64,000 bases of DNA from contig NC_081415.1 in assembly GCF_030272615.1 (NCBI RefSeq), positions 102,850,796 to 102,914,795 of the forward strand, read 5' to 3'. The number at the start of each line of letters is the position of its first letter. The first letter of the stretch is position 1. Source of the DNA: Cryptomeria japonica (taxonomy: Eukaryota; Streptophyta; Pinopsida; Cupressales; Cupressaceae). Below the pieces are notes generated by a model. The model had not been told where the DNA came from. It saw only the letters and a list, made by a program, of their open reading frames with translations, and ran no database searches. Made by a program: the position numbers and the translations under genes. Positions 33,640-46,300 of the stretch are shown in pieces.

Positions 33640-35250
33640 GATTGCATCAACTTCAAATTCTTTTCAATCATATAGTTGTTGATTTCCTTGAGCTCATCCA
33701 TGATGAACTTGGAGGTACTCTCCTCCTAGTTCCTTCTTCTTGTCCTTGTATAGGGGCCAGTAGTGGTCTGCGATCTCGTACCCTGCAAATTCGGCTCTCA
33801 GAGTTTCTTCTTCTATTTGGTGTCTAAGGGTGGGGAACTGGTGGTGGACTGACCTCTTTGGTCCGCAATCATCGCATTGACTATTTTAAGACCTTGAGCG
33901 TTGTTATTCATGACTTCCTTGCTAATATCAATCAGATTCTTTAGGTTGCACTTAATCTCTTCCAAGCTTATTTCCAACTAACCAATCCTTGATTCACGAT
34001 CTTAACATCATCTGTAAGTTTATGTGTCATTAAGGGAAGTTTATCATTTTTCTTGGCATGGGCATCTCATTAAAAGTGTCAATGATGCCCTTAATTCCTT
34101 CCTTCAACATATTGATATCCTTAGAGACCCAAACAAAGCAATTTTCATGGCTTTTGATAGAGTTATTAAGGAGAATATAAAAAATCAGAGTCTTTTTTAG
34201 TATCCCCCCATCAACGTTAACAAGGATGTCCAACTTAATTTCCTTCTCCTTTCCCTTGGCTTCCCCAATTTTTCTTAATTTGGACTTTTTCATATTCAGT
34301 GGGCCAAAACCTTACAGATTGGGGTTAGGGGTTTTATACTTACTAGTAGCCCATCCGGGGTGTTTGTTTCTTTTGCTGCTGCTAATGCCAGGTGTAATAT
34401 TTTTGTGAGGGACCTCCTCCTGAGAGGGGCAATATTCCGGATCATCCGAGACTTTGAGGTCCCACCAATCCATAGCCATACTAGACTCTTCTTCATCCAT
34501 CTCCATATCAAACACATAATGTACATCAGGATTGTTTGGAGAATTGGGGGTTTTGGCAACTAGGGATGGTTTATCTCTATGATCCTTAGCATATTCCATC
34601 ATGAGAATGATTAACCCCTCATGCAACATAGGGTTGTCACTATTTTTGGCTTGATTCTCTGGGCTATTTTCAAGAGAAGATAAAAGATAAAAATGCAAAG
34701 AAATTCTTTTGTTAGGCCTAAAATGATTTAATATCATAAAGTGGTAAGAGAAGGTACTTGTGTAGCAACTGTCAAGAGTAATGTACCTCATAATTACTTT
34801 AGTCATCTTCGCCCAAAGTGATTATAGGTCCTTCCTATTATATCTATCGTCCTTCATCTTTCACACCCTTTTTCTCTCACTATCTTTGTCAAAGAAGGCT
34901 GAAATGGCTTCTTCTGTCATCTTCCTTTCTCTATAAAACTTCTTTCCTTCCATCTGCAATCCATTTATCTTTGCCACGAAGGTTTCATCAATTATAAATT
35001 CCACTCCAAAGGGCTTGAGGGTATCTTTCTCCCAAGCGTTCAAAAAATCCTCAGTCACTTTTGGGTCATTGCCACAAAGCCTCTTGAGATATGACAAAAG
35101 GCCCCCATCAATAATCTATGTCCACAACTCTTTATTCTTTTCCCATTTCTCGTGGGAAGTAGGATCCATTCTATTTTTGTCACCTCCCATAAGCAATTTA
35201 GCTTTGCAACAATGGATGATGGTACCAAACCCAAACCAGGTAATGAAAAA
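33640..35250 (-). pseudogene. Unidentified minus-strand coding remnant
   Basis: Several minus-strand open stretches read as one decayed protein. They include MDPTSHEKWEKNKELW near 35165, a segment with CGNDPKVTEDFLNAWEKDTL and GKKFYRERKMTEEAISAFF (35097-34861), one with MRYITLDSCYTSTFSYHFMI (34806-34700), an acidic stretch (HYVFDMEMDEEESSM) and a basic Lys-rich end (34293-34250). Stops and frame changes separate them. The layout recalls uncharacterised plant transposon-associated proteins, but I cannot name the family. It is unlike gag or pol of the neighbouring elements. Confidence 0.4.
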
Positions 35251-35389
35251 CTAGATACAAAAGAACACTCTAGAAACCCTGGTTTTGAATTTTGAACGCA
35301 AATCCCATGAAAGATTATTATTCATTTAGTAGTCTGTCATCATTAATGCGATATGAATGGTCAATGCATTCAACATCCTTTCCAGCCAG

Positions 35390-35710
35390 TTAACATAATT
35401 GTATTGGAAAATTTTCCTTTCTCATCCACCACTGTATGTCCACATAAACCAAACCAATGTTTTCTAGGTGGTCAACTGGTAAGTTACCTTCCCGATACAC
35501 GTGGGAAATTTTAAAATCATCCAATTTTGTAATCATGATGTGGCACTCTTGAATTAAATAATCGATAGTCCAGTTGAGCTCAGTGTCTTTACTCACACAT
35601 TTGGTGATGTTTAGATAGTCACTCTCAAGCAAGACATTTTTGAACCCTTCTCTGATAGTCATGTGTAACCCAATGTAAGCATCTTTAGCCTCAGTGTAGT
35701 GGTTTGTCTA
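35390..35710 (-). pseudogene. RNase H-like (RVT_3 type) fragment
   Basis: The minus-strand frame shows YIGLHMTIREGFKNVLLESD, then ISHVYREGNLPVDHLENIGL. These match the second half of plant RNase H-like domains found alone or at the end of LINE polyproteins: the acidic residue in ESD and the REGN-D motif. The N-terminal half is missing and no LINE RT is nearby. Confidence 0.6.
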
Positions 35711-36171
35711 CGTTCCCAGTGGGAGTGTATTCGAGTTTCCTCGTTGGTTTTATGTAGGGCTTGACAATACACAACTGTTTGGAGTTATTAGCTATTGAAA
35801 GAATTTTAAGTTTCGACCAAAAGAATTCATAATAAGATGAATAAGAGTTGGTATTTTTATAGAAGATTGGAGATGTTATGTTTGACACTAAATATTATAT
35901 GGTAGGTGATGCACAATGAATTTATTCTTTTGATATTGATCATATTTTGGTATTTAAAATTAAATATATATTTTAAATAAAATATTCTAAATAACTTATA
36001 CATTACTTGAATTATATTTTATCGATTGTACTAGAATTAACAAAATTGTATTTGTGATAAAGCAAGTATTATATATAATTCTTATTAATGTAAAATAACA
36101 ATTGAAATTTTAAACATATTAGAATACAAAATTGTAGAGATTATATTCATTGTGGTAATTGAAATAATGAA
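35711..36171. other. AT-rich flank of Gyp2
   Basis: Very AT-rich, without recognisable genes or element ends. Confidence 0.5.
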
Positions 36172-37500
36172 TGTATAGACACCCAAAACTTGCACAACTA
36201 ATTAAATGAATTTTATTCATTTAATCATCATTTATTCATCTATTAATTAGACTAAGGTTTAGTTAATATACCTATCAGACTATTAATCAAATTAAACACT
36301 TGATTAAAATCCATTTCTTCTAGCCTAACCTATTAATTAAACTAAGGTTTGATTAAATCCCCTCTAGCCATTTAATTGAATAAAACACTTTATTTAATTA
36401 ATTCCCCTTTCTTCCTTTTAATTAAATTGACCCTTGCATATAAATAAATCAAATTTATTTATAAAAATCTCCCTCACTTGCATTTGTGCAAGTTGCATCT
36501 ATTTTAGTTAAAATAAAGCATTTTGTTTTAATTAAAATTTTATTTCTTCCACTTTCCCTCTCCTAACAAATCCACTTGCATGATTAATCTTCTTCTAGAG
36601 CCTTCTAGATTCATCTAATCCCAATCAATTAGACTTAACCCACTTAATCATATCCTATCCCCAAATTTGAGGAGGTCACTTCTTAAATTTGGAAGAAAGT
36701 CTTTTAAATGAATTAAAGACTTCATTTGTCCAACAAAGTTCCCCAAATTTGGAAAAGATTTTTACAAATTTGTCCCCCATTAATGGTTAGCTCAACATTA
36801 CCTCCTAAGGTAACCACCATCTTCTCTCAAGCCCTCACAAGGTGACATTTTCCAACTTGATATTGGATTGAATCCCTCACATGGGTTGATAACTTTCAAT
36901 CCTAGCCCTTGTTGAGATTATTCAATTTCAACCATCCATTCCTCTATTTTTCCTATAAATAGAGCCCATTCAAAAGATAAAATTCTTTTGTGCATCTAAA
37001 TTATAGTCACATTGCAGGTTAAGGAGTTCTATTTGTCATATTCAAGCATCCATATCATAGCATTTTAGTTTCATTTAGCTTAGATGCATATCTTTTCTTA
37101 GTTTAATTAACTCATCTAGCATCATCTTAGCTTTCAATTTGGAACTCATCTAAATCTTAATCATCTAGTTTTGTATTTCATTTTCATCATCTCATCTTAG
37201 CATATCACTAAGATCTTAGTTGTATTCCATTTAGATCTTAGAATCATACATATCCTAAATCTCGTTCTCTAGGTTGTCATCCAAGAGATCAAGTGCTCTT
37301 CCAAGTGAGGGCCACCTTGAATCTTAAGGATCTTTAGAGATAGAGGAACATGGAACATGGAACGTGCTTAGAGTTTGGTTTTTCAAATCTAGCTTCTTGG
37401 TTTTGAATTTTGGATTTCTAACCTCTAACATAATGTTTCATGTGTATGTTTGAGATTGTTTTTCTCCTCTTTCAGGTTGATACCACATTCCAGGCATACA
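36172..37500 (+). repeat. Gyp2 5' LTR
   Basis: 1,329 bp starting TGTATAGACACCC and ending GGCATACA. The first part consists of TTAATTAAATGAATTT-like tracts. CTATAAATAGAGCCCATT at 36953-36970 is a strong TATA box. This and the upstream CCTTGTTGAGATT stretch are shared with the Gyp3 LTR. Confidence 0.9.
36954..36962 (+). promoter_or_regulatory. TATA box of Gyp2 LTR
   Basis: TATAAATAG, with CTATAAATAGAGCCCATT conserved in the Gyp3 LTR on the minus strand (49575-49567). Transcription would start some 30 bp downstream. Confidence 0.7.
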
Positions 37501-37505
37501 TTAGT

Positions 37506-37523
37506 TGGCGCCCACTGTGGGGC
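37506..37523 (+). promoter_or_regulatory. Gyp2 primer binding site
   Basis: TGGCGCCCACTGTGGGGC begins five bases after the LTR end. It is a TGGCGCC-type site common in Tat and Athila elements; the tRNA was not assigned. Confidence 0.82.
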
Positions 37524-37595
37524 TCGAACCCCATTTTTAGATATTTCTAATTTTTTTCCGCAGGATTCACACCTACAAATTTCAAACCCAGAATA

Positions 37596-37815
37596 ACGCA
37601 TACGACGGTTCTTTTCGCACATTTTACATTTCTTTTTTCGCATACAACATCTATTCTCATTCATTTGACATTTCTTTTTATGCATACACCATCTTTTATT
37701 GCACATTTAACATCTTCTATTGCACATATAACATTTTTTGTGGCGCATATGACTGTTTCTGTTGCGCATACAATAGTTATTTTGGCACATATGATCTCTA
37801 TTTTTGTGCATATAA
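37596..37815 (+). repeat. 22-bp repeat array (GCGCATACAACATCTTTTATT-like)
   Basis: About eleven units of 20-23 bp, each a (C/G)(G/C)CATA core (GCGCATACAA, GCACATATAA, TGCATACACC) followed by a T-rich half. Units begin near 37597, 37617, 37639, 37661, 37681, 37701, 37721, 37743, 37763, 37785 and 37807. The array starts 75 bp after the primer site. Confidence 0.85.
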
Positions 37816-38534
37816 AATAGGAAATGAAAAGTGTAATCTAATGTTGAAAATTAGGCTTGTGGAAGCCCACCTAAGATTTTGATTTTGCTAACTTCCTTTC
37901 TTGCATGTTTTCCTAACAATTTCTTGCAGATTTGGAGGAGTTAGAATAGATTATGTTTTTCTTTGTGCTTCCTTTCAAAGTTGGCTTAAAAATAATTCAT
38001 TTTTTTCCTTTGTTTTGAAAATAATCTCATCTTTATTTTGGGCATAAAAATCAACTTTATTTTTATTTGGGCTCTAAAAAGAATCACATTTGCAAGGTAA
38101 AAAGAACAACAAATCAAACCTTTACTTTCTTGCAAGTTAGGATTCACACCTCAAATTTGGGCTCTAAAAAGAACAACAAAATTTCAATTTCTTGTAAAGG
38201 GATAAAAAGAACAAACCATTTTATTGTTGCAAGTTAAAAATAACAATCAATCTTTCCATTTTGCAAATCGATTTCCATTTCAAACTAACATACTTTACTT
38301 TAAGTTGACCAGAATTTCAATTTCCTAGTCAGACAACAAATTTCTTTGTGGGATAAAAGGAACACCATGCTTGTTGGAGCAACATCTCCAAATAGGACTT
38401 AGCCAACAATTTCTTTGAAAAGGATAAAAAGAACTTTGATTGCTTTGTCTTAAATGGTAGGTATATGCTCTCCTCTTAATTGGATGATAAAAAAGCCAAA
38501 CCCACTTTTTCATTGCATTATTTACTTTCAAGCA

Positions 38535-38675
38535 ATTAAATCCTTTAGAGGGACTGCTTTCTCGAAGCCTAGAGGGGGATAGTGAGAAAGGAACGACCCA
38601 AGTGGGAAACAACTTTATCACCAAGTATTCCAACCCACTATAATCAAATGTGGAGGCTGATAAAAATACCCTCCA
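38535..38675 (+). other. Conserved leader block shared with Gyp1
   Basis: TTTAGAGGGACTG, then TAGTGAGAAAGGAACGACCC plus AAGTGG at 38579-38605, then CCACTATAATCAA. It has the same order as minus-strand 11068-10945 in Gyp1. Confidence 0.7.
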
Positions 38676-39862
38676 ACAGTTTTTCTCAACGATTAGCCTT
38701 CTCCTCATATCTTTCAGATACGTAAAGCATTTGTTCTAAAGGTTGGGAATCCTCCCAAGGGAGTTCATCATTGAAGACCGAACAAAAGCCTAATTACAAA
38801 CCTTAGCATTAGAAAAGTTGAGTCGAGTCAATTGCCAAACATTGGCAATATCATAGTGCAAGGGTGGGGAAGAATCCGCCCCCAAGATTACTCACCATAT
38901 ATCTCCCAAGATAACTACCCAATTGTGAAGCAATTCACTTTGGGTTAATTTATGGTAAAAGGCAAAAAAACGGGCGCCCTCTAGGGGGTGACAAGGTTTT
39001 TTGAGCTGATGGAGTATCGAGACTAGTGGGCTATGATATTGTCAATTAACTTTGAATAAAGAGTCTATATGATGTGTCTTTTGTTGTAAATCAAACCAAT
39101 GATAACATTGGGGATTTGAAAACATCCTCACAAAAACATACACTCGATGTTTAGCATAGGATGGCCATTGTTTTCATGTGTGCTATGTCTTCTTATCATA
39201 AACATTAAAACATCTTGCAAGTTACAAATAAACCAATACAACAATTAGTTTCAAAACAAAGAGTGAAGAGAAAACCTCAGTGAGAAGAGAATTTCCAAAT
39301 CCAACTAAGTACCTTGAAAAAGGTGTATCAAATCTTCAACTATCTCAAGATAAGATTTAATCCATCAAAATTAGGGAGTATCAATCAAAGTGATCAAAGG
39401 TTACACCATCCAACAAATTCTATCAAAACAATACCTAGTTATGTTCTCAAGTTGTCAAATTAAGTTTCTGCATCGTGAAACTTGACTCATATCATTTGAC
39501 ACACTTTATCATAAGGGTGAATCAAGCTAAACTTTTACTTGACAAGTAAGCTTGAGTGTTCGAAACAAAGTATCCATCCAACATGAACATCAACATTGAT
39601 CACTTTTGTATGACCCCTCCCCATATTTTGAGAAGAAGAAGTCTTCATCAAAAGATTACATTAAAGAAGAGACAACCTAGTCATAAGGCACTTATCCAGA
39701 GGAGGAAATTTCTCTATATCAATCACCAACTCTTTCTCTCACATAGAGTATTTTTGCATCATATGTGCTTATATCTTCGAGGCAAAACTAATGAGTTTGA
39801 CAAAGAGCCTTTGAAAAGTAGGGCTTACATTAAAAAAGGAATATTCAATCAACACATTAACA

Positions 39863-41760
39863 ATGCAGGAAGGATTAATCACTCGATTTGAGAAAAACAA
39901 AGGAAAGGACTCACAACCAGAATCAAGAATGAGTCATAGGGAGTCCACTCCTTTTGATGAATATGTAAATATGGGAGAAACGAATATCATCGAAGAGACT
40001 CTCCAAGAATGTCAAGAGAATTTCTCTTTCCAAAAACTCATAGAAAGACTTATAGAATCAGATAAGCAAAAATATCTCCTCATGTTAACTAGTAAAGGAG
40101 TCAATATTCCTGAAGATTTTGACACAAAAAATTTAAGGAATACTGATGAGAGAATCTCACTAACAAGAGCAAGAACCTATACTTACAATACCCAAAATCA
40201 AGAACATCTGAGAGGAGAGGAAACACATGATCAAGAAAACACACGCAACCAAGACCACACCCATGAACAATATAACACTCACGAACAAGACAATACCCAT
40301 GATTGTGGCAATATTAATGAACAAGGGGAATCTCACCATCGAAAGACCAATGCACCCCTAGCTATTCTTACGCAACAACTCCAAAAAATTCAATGACAAA
40401 TGCAGGACATGCAACAAGGGACCACGATAAGATACTCATTAGAGGACATTTTTCCTTATCCTTTTGATAGGAGATTAAACATGGTACCTTTTCCCCCAAA
40501 TTCAGATTTACCAAAGTATGACAAATATGATGGTAAGAGTGATCCCTGTGATCACATCCGGGAATTTTGTACTATGAGCTTTGAGTTTGCTCACAGTGAC
40601 ACATACCTGATGAGACTATTAGCAAGAAGTTTGGGAGGGAAAACAATGGAGTGGTTGTCAAAACTCACACCTCCCATCATATCATTTGATGAGTTGGTGA
40701 ATAAATTCATAACACAATACTCCTATAATATCCAACATGCAATCACCATGCTTGATGTATGCAATACAAAGAAAAAGAACAATGAAACAATCATGGTGTT
40801 TCTACAATGATGGAGGCGCATGATCTCAAGGTACCCACGAGATGTACCCGAAAAAGAAAAGATGGAAATGTTCATAGACAATTTAAACGGTGAGATAAGT
40901 TATCAACTCAAACTACAATGTATACCATCTTTTGCAAAATTAATAGAGAATGGTATCCAAGTAGAGGAAGATTCCATCAAGAAAGGAAGTTTGAAGTTCT
41001 TCAAGGTGTTAGTTCATCAAACAATAACACCTTTTACAATCAAAACAATAACAACAACTCAGACAAGTCCAAATTTTGGACTAGAAACAAAAATGTTGTT
41101 AATGATGGGGTAGTTGATGCCAACAATGTAAAGTCTAAACAACAGTGTTGACTTTATCAGGCAACCCACCATCCAATAATAATCAAAGAAGTGCCAATCA
41201 AGGCACTAACACTTATCAACACAATACCAACCAAGGAGCTTCAATGTCAAACAGCAATAACAATCACCAAGGCAACAACAACAACTTAGGGAACAACAAA
41301 AATCAAGGAGGCAATGCTAACACTCCCCCGTATCGAAGAATATACACACCATTAGGACAAACCTTGGAATTGACATTTCGAGAACTATTGGAAAATAAGA
41401 TCATCACATTGCCAGCCACAAGCAACTTTGAACCCCAAGTCAAACCACCATGGTGGAATGACTCACATTTTTTTGATTATCATTGAAACAAGGGGCATAG
41501 AACCAATGATTGCATGAGGTTGAAAAACCTGGTTCAAGATATGGTATACAAGGGAGACTTAACAATCCATGGACATTAAACTAATGATGACCATGAAGCT
41601 TTCAAAAATCCTCTTCCTAATTACGATACGGGAGGAGCATCAACGTCAAACAAAAACAAAGGAGCCCACATCAATTACATAAACGACAACACCATAAATC
41701 ATATATCGGCATATGACAATCAATTTAATGTCATAAAAATCAAAGACAAACAATAATATG
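39863..41760 (+). pseudogene. Gyp2 gag
   Basis: The frame at 39863-40396 gives the gag N-terminus (KGVNIPEDFDTKNL, cf. SGAKIPHDFDMSQI in Gyp1). It is followed by an imperfect HD/HEQ-rich repeat (THEQDNTHDCGN) unique to this element. The gag core continues after a stop near 40395: IFPYPFDRRLNMVPFP, KYDKYDGKSDPCDHIREF and LMRLLARSLGGKTMEWL. Stops follow near 40809 and 41487, and frame changes near 41000 and 41150. An Asn-rich stretch (QGNNNNLGNNKNQGGN) precedes the knuckle, which has lost its first Cys (FFDYH). An N-VVNDGVVDANN motif near 41110 is conserved. Confidence 0.85.
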
Positions 41761-41821
41761 TGCCGGTAAATATGACAATGCGGGCTCAGAAATATGTTTT
41801 GAAGGGGAGCATATCGAAAAC

Positions 41822-43301
41822 TGTTGGCATTATGTGAACCGGTATGTGGACATGATGACATTGTATGTTGTCATTGATGTCAATATGCTAAAGAAGAGAG
41901 AACCGGTATGTTACCAAGAACCGGTATATGTGAGAACCGGTATAATATTGTGAACCGGTATATGTGCCAAAGTGAAGCGGTATGATGGTGACCCAGTATG
42001 TTGGTATGGGAACCAATATATGAAAGCTCTGTATGACTACCGGTTGGTAGTCTCAACTTCAGGGTTTCTGGTTGATGTGTTCCAAGCCTATGTGACTCAA
42101 TTGATGACATTATGTGATGAGTTAGCATTGTAACGAAGAACAAATCGTGTTACCGCGTCAGCCTTGTGCGCATGAAGGATCTTGCATAAAGGAGATTGCT
42201 CCTATCTACCTTAGGAATGTGCGAAGTCTATAAAAGGTGATGGGTTATCAGCCGCCATGCAAACGGTGGAGAATGAATGATGAAGAACGTCTTGAGATTG
42301 GTTCAAGACTGTTGCATTTAATGCAATGTGCTCAATGGTCAGTATCGAACCGTTTGAATTGCTTAACCTAACAGATTTAGGGTTTAGGGTTTATGCTACC
42401 GACCTATCTGTTTCCTATAATGTCGATGCTGTGTTTCTTTTTGAGGTTGTTGGCAAAAGTTATGTGTGTATCCAAGTGAAGAGATACGTGATTCTTGCCA
42501 GACCAAAGGAGAGAAGTGATACCTGCAGAGTGTAAGTGCAGAAGGTGAAGAGGAGCTAAAGCGGATCTGCATTGGCATTGAGTACTGTTACCAGATCATT
42601 GTAATACCTGTTGATCTCTAACCACTTCAACAGTTGGGAAACCCCTTAACAGGGTAGCTTTAACCGGTTTGCTATAAATCCTTTAGTAGGGCGACCGAAA
42701 ACCATTGAGTTCTTGAAATCCTCTAACAAGGTAACCTTTAACAGGGTTTAACTCTTAACTGGGTATTCTAGCCATCCCTTAACCGGGTGATCCCTAACAG
42801 GATCGGTTCCTAACAAAACCTATTGTATCAGTCTTTAACCGGACAAGGATCCTAATAGAGCAAACTTCTAAAGAGTTCAAAAACGTCTTGTGGGTATTCA
42901 TCCCCACTGTGGTTTTTCCTAGTTGGGTTTCCACGTGAAAAATCTACGTGTCATGTGTGGTGTTATTCATGTGATGGGTTTAAGTGATTTGTGTCTGAAG
43001 GTAAATCATGTTGATCTAGCTGTTTATATATTTTTGATGATAGATTACCTGTTCATGCACTAGGGTGAAATGGAAATGAAGTATTAGATTGTATGAAAAG
43101 ATAAGTGTCAACCGGTTTATGCTTATCTCAGTTATTTTGGGTTTTGCCAGTTGTACTTTGTTTAAGACCGGTGTTACTGTTTGTTTGCCAAAGCTCAGTG
43201 TCTGTTGACAAACTGGTTTTAGGAATGTGTTTTTGTTTGTACTGATTCACCCCCCCCTCTTAGTACCGGTTTGGTACTATCCGTTCATCATTGAGTTATC
43301 A
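41822..43301 (+). repeat. Cop1 5' LTR
   Basis: Begins TGTTGGCATTATG. The end is placed at GAGTTATCA, two bases before the primer site; TTCATCA at 43290 is an alternative end. In the first 190 bp GAACCGGTATATGTG-like words recur seven or eight times. A second set of TTAACCGGGT-like words occupies 42640-42860. Confidence 0.85.
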
Positions 43302-43303
43302 AT

Positions 43304-43316
43304 TGGTATCAGAGCA
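43304..43316 (+). promoter_or_regulatory. Cop1 primer binding site
   Basis: TGGTATCAGAGCA matches the 3' end of the initiator methionine tRNA, the usual primer of copia elements. Confidence 0.88.
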
Positions 43317-43372
43317 GCCTCTAGGTCCTCCGTGTTATAATCTTAACCGCTTGAGGAAAAGATCCTAGTCCA

Positions 43373-46300
43373 ATGATGAAGAGGGAAGGTCCAAAGTTCA
43401 ACAGAGATAATTTTAGTATATGGAAAGACAGAATGAAGATATACATCAGAAGCACGGGTGCTCAACACTGGAGCTATGTTGAGAATGCTTATGTTGCCCC
43501 TACCAGTACTCTCACCGATGACCAAAAGAGAGAGATGCAAGAGAATGGGCAAGTCATGGAAGCCCTAATTAGTAGTTTATCTGACATTGAGTTTATTGAT
43601 GTCCAAGATAAATTAAATCCCAAAGAAGTATGGGATACTCTTGAAAACATCTATGGTGGCGATGAGCATGTAAAACAAGCTAAGGAAGAAAGCCTTAGAG
43701 GGAAGTTTGAAGGTGAGACCATTCAATAGTATGGAATAAGAATCAAAACTATTGTTGGAGATATCAAGAGTGTAGGTGGTAAAATGGAAGATTCCACTAT
43801 GGTAAGGAAAGTTCTGAGATCCTTATTACCGGTCTATGCAATAAGGGTTGCTGCTATTCAGAAGTTGAGATCAATAGACAAGACTAAGGTATCCCTAGAC
43901 TTCATCATTGGAAAGTTGACACCCTATGAGCTAAATAGTTTTGATGGCAGTGTTCAAAAGACTAAATAAGCTTTTAAAGCTTCTGTTATACCATCCAAAA
44001 AAGGAAAAGAAGCAAGCACCAATGGTGAACCAAGACAGAGCAAAGAAATGGATGATAAGGAGATTCTGATGGAATTTGAAGCTCTTCTTGCCCAGAAACT
44101 TCTTAAAGGAACTGGTAAATACAAAGGTAAGCTCCCTTTGAAATGCTTTTCTTGTAACCGGATAGGACATATTGCTATAAACTGTCCTAATGGTGACAAC
44201 AAGGACAAACCAGAAAGGTTCAAGAAATTCAAAGGAGGAAACCAAAGAAACTGTTTTGTGGTAGTTGATGAAGGTGTCACAGATGAGGAATTAGAAGATG
44301 AAGAAAATGAAGATATTATGTTTGTTGCTGTCAAGGAAGATGTGTCAGACAAGAAGGCTCTTGTCTATCGCTTTGATAATTCCAATGAGTGGATTATTGA
44401 CAGTGGCTGTTCTCACCATATAACTGGTGACCAGAGTAAGTTTCTATCGTTGGAAGAGTATGATGGCGGTGTGGTTCGCTTTGGTAATGATGCACCATGT
44501 ATGGTCAAAGGTAGAGGGTCCATCTCTCTGAATGGAAAGAGTAGTGCTGACAATTTGTATTGGGTTGATGGTCTCAAACACAACCTTTTGAGTGTTGCAC
44601 AGCTGAATGATAGTGGTCTCACTCTGGAATTCAAGAATGGAGTGTGCATAATCAAAGGAAAGAATGGTGAATTGGTGGCCACCGACATGCAGACCAAAGG
44701 TAACCCATTTCATTTGAATGCAAATATCAATATATGTCTTATGGCCAAGTTCGATGACAGCTGGATATGGCATAGGAGACTCTGCCATGTAAACTTTGAT
44801 AACATTGTGAAGGCCAGTAAGATCAAGGCAGTTAGAGGGTTGCCGGTGCTGAGAAAACCAAAAAATACCTTGTGCAGAGAATGTCAATTGGGGAAAATGT
44901 CTTCCTCAACCTTTAAAGGTAAACCTTTCACTGCTGACAATTTACTTGATCTTGTGCATACTGATTTGTGTGGTCTTATGAAAACTAGGAGTGTGCAGGG
45001 TGGTAGGTACTTCATGATTCTCACTGATGACTGCTCAAGAATGATGTGGGTCACATTCTTGAAAGATAAGTCTGAAGCTTTTGGAAAGTTCAAAGCTTTC
45101 AGAGCATTAGTGGAGAAGGAAAGGGGTAAAAGTAAAAGGATCAAGTGCCTTAGAACTGATCAAGGAGGGGAATTCACTTCCAGTGAATTCAACAAGTACT
45201 GTGAAGAACATGGCATCAAGAGGAAACTATCTACCTCCTGGACTCCACAACAAAATGGCCTAGTAGAGAGGAATAACCAAACTGTGGTTGAAATAGCAAG
45301 AACAATGTTGATTCAAGGAAAGGTTGCTCACACCTTTTGGAGAGAAGCGGTGAGCACTGCAATCTACACAATGAACCAGGTACTCATCAAGAAAGGTAAG
45401 GATAAAACTCCTTATGAGTATTGGACCGGTAAGACACTTGTGGTTAGCTACTTTAGAGTGTTTGGTAGCAAATGTTACATCAAGAGGAGTGAACACCAAA
45501 GCAAATTTGATGCGAAATGTGATGAGGGAATATTACTAGGGTATTCCACCAAGAGCAAAGCTCTCAAGTGTTTCAATAATAGGACTCAGAGAATTATGGA
45601 AAGCATCAATGTGAGAGTTGATGAAACCTCTGAGAAAACTGAGAAAACCGGTAGTGAGCAAGCAGTAAATGAACCGGTTGTAACCTTTTGGGAACCAATT
45701 ATCAGTCAACCAAGTACCAATAATATTGTTCCTACACTGGTAGATGTAGATGTTGATACTGATGGAGAAAAGGATGAAAAAGAAAAGCAAGAGGAATCTG
45801 TTAAGACCATTCCTCGGTATGTCAAGCTGAATCATGATCCTAAGCAGATCATAGGAGATAAGGATGTAGGAATCCTTACAAGAAGAAAGGTCAGAGAAAA
45901 CTCATTTATGATCTCTGAATTTGAGCCTAAATCATTCAAAGAGGCACATAAAGATGAAGACTGGATCAAGGCAATGGAAGAGGAACTTAACTAGATAGAG
46001 AAAAATGGTACATGGTCTTTGGTACCCAGACAGGAGCATAAAAATGTCATCGGTACCAAATGGGTCTTCAGAAATAAGCTGAATGAGGATGGCGCAGTGA
46101 TTAGAAACAAAGTCAGACTGGTATGTAAAGGATATGCTCAAGAAGAAGGAGAAGACTATGGAGAAACCTTTGCCCCAGTAGCTAGATTGGAAGGAGTTCG
46201 TATGCTTCTTGCATATGCAACTTTTAAAGGATTCAAGGTATACCAAATGGATGTAAAATCTACATTCCTAAATGGAATACTTGAAGAGGAGGTGTATATA

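Larger units (their letters stand above)
37524..39862 (+). other. Gyp2 leader
   Basis: Noncoding. It contains a 22-bp repeat array (37596-37815), a region at 38090-38420 with repeated AAAAAGAACAACAAA words, and a block at 38535-38675 conserved with the Gyp1 leader. No credible gene. Confidence 0.7.
36172..41821 (+). mobile_element. Gyp2: 5' half of a Ty3/gypsy element, interrupted by Cop1
   Basis: Plus-strand order: 5' LTR, primer site, 2.3-kb leader, gag. Coding similarity to Gyp1 and Gyp3 stops in the gag-protease junction (QKYVLKGSISKT) exactly where the copia LTR begins at 41822. No protease, RT or integrase of this element is in the window. The expected remainder should lie beyond 64000 if the copia and Gyp3 insertions are simply nested. 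Confidence 0.88.

Noticed and set aside
37425-37706. Cys-rich minus-strand frame with CXXC pairs
   Set aside because: It spans the LTR end, primer site and the 22-bp array; the Cys periodicity comes from the repeat.
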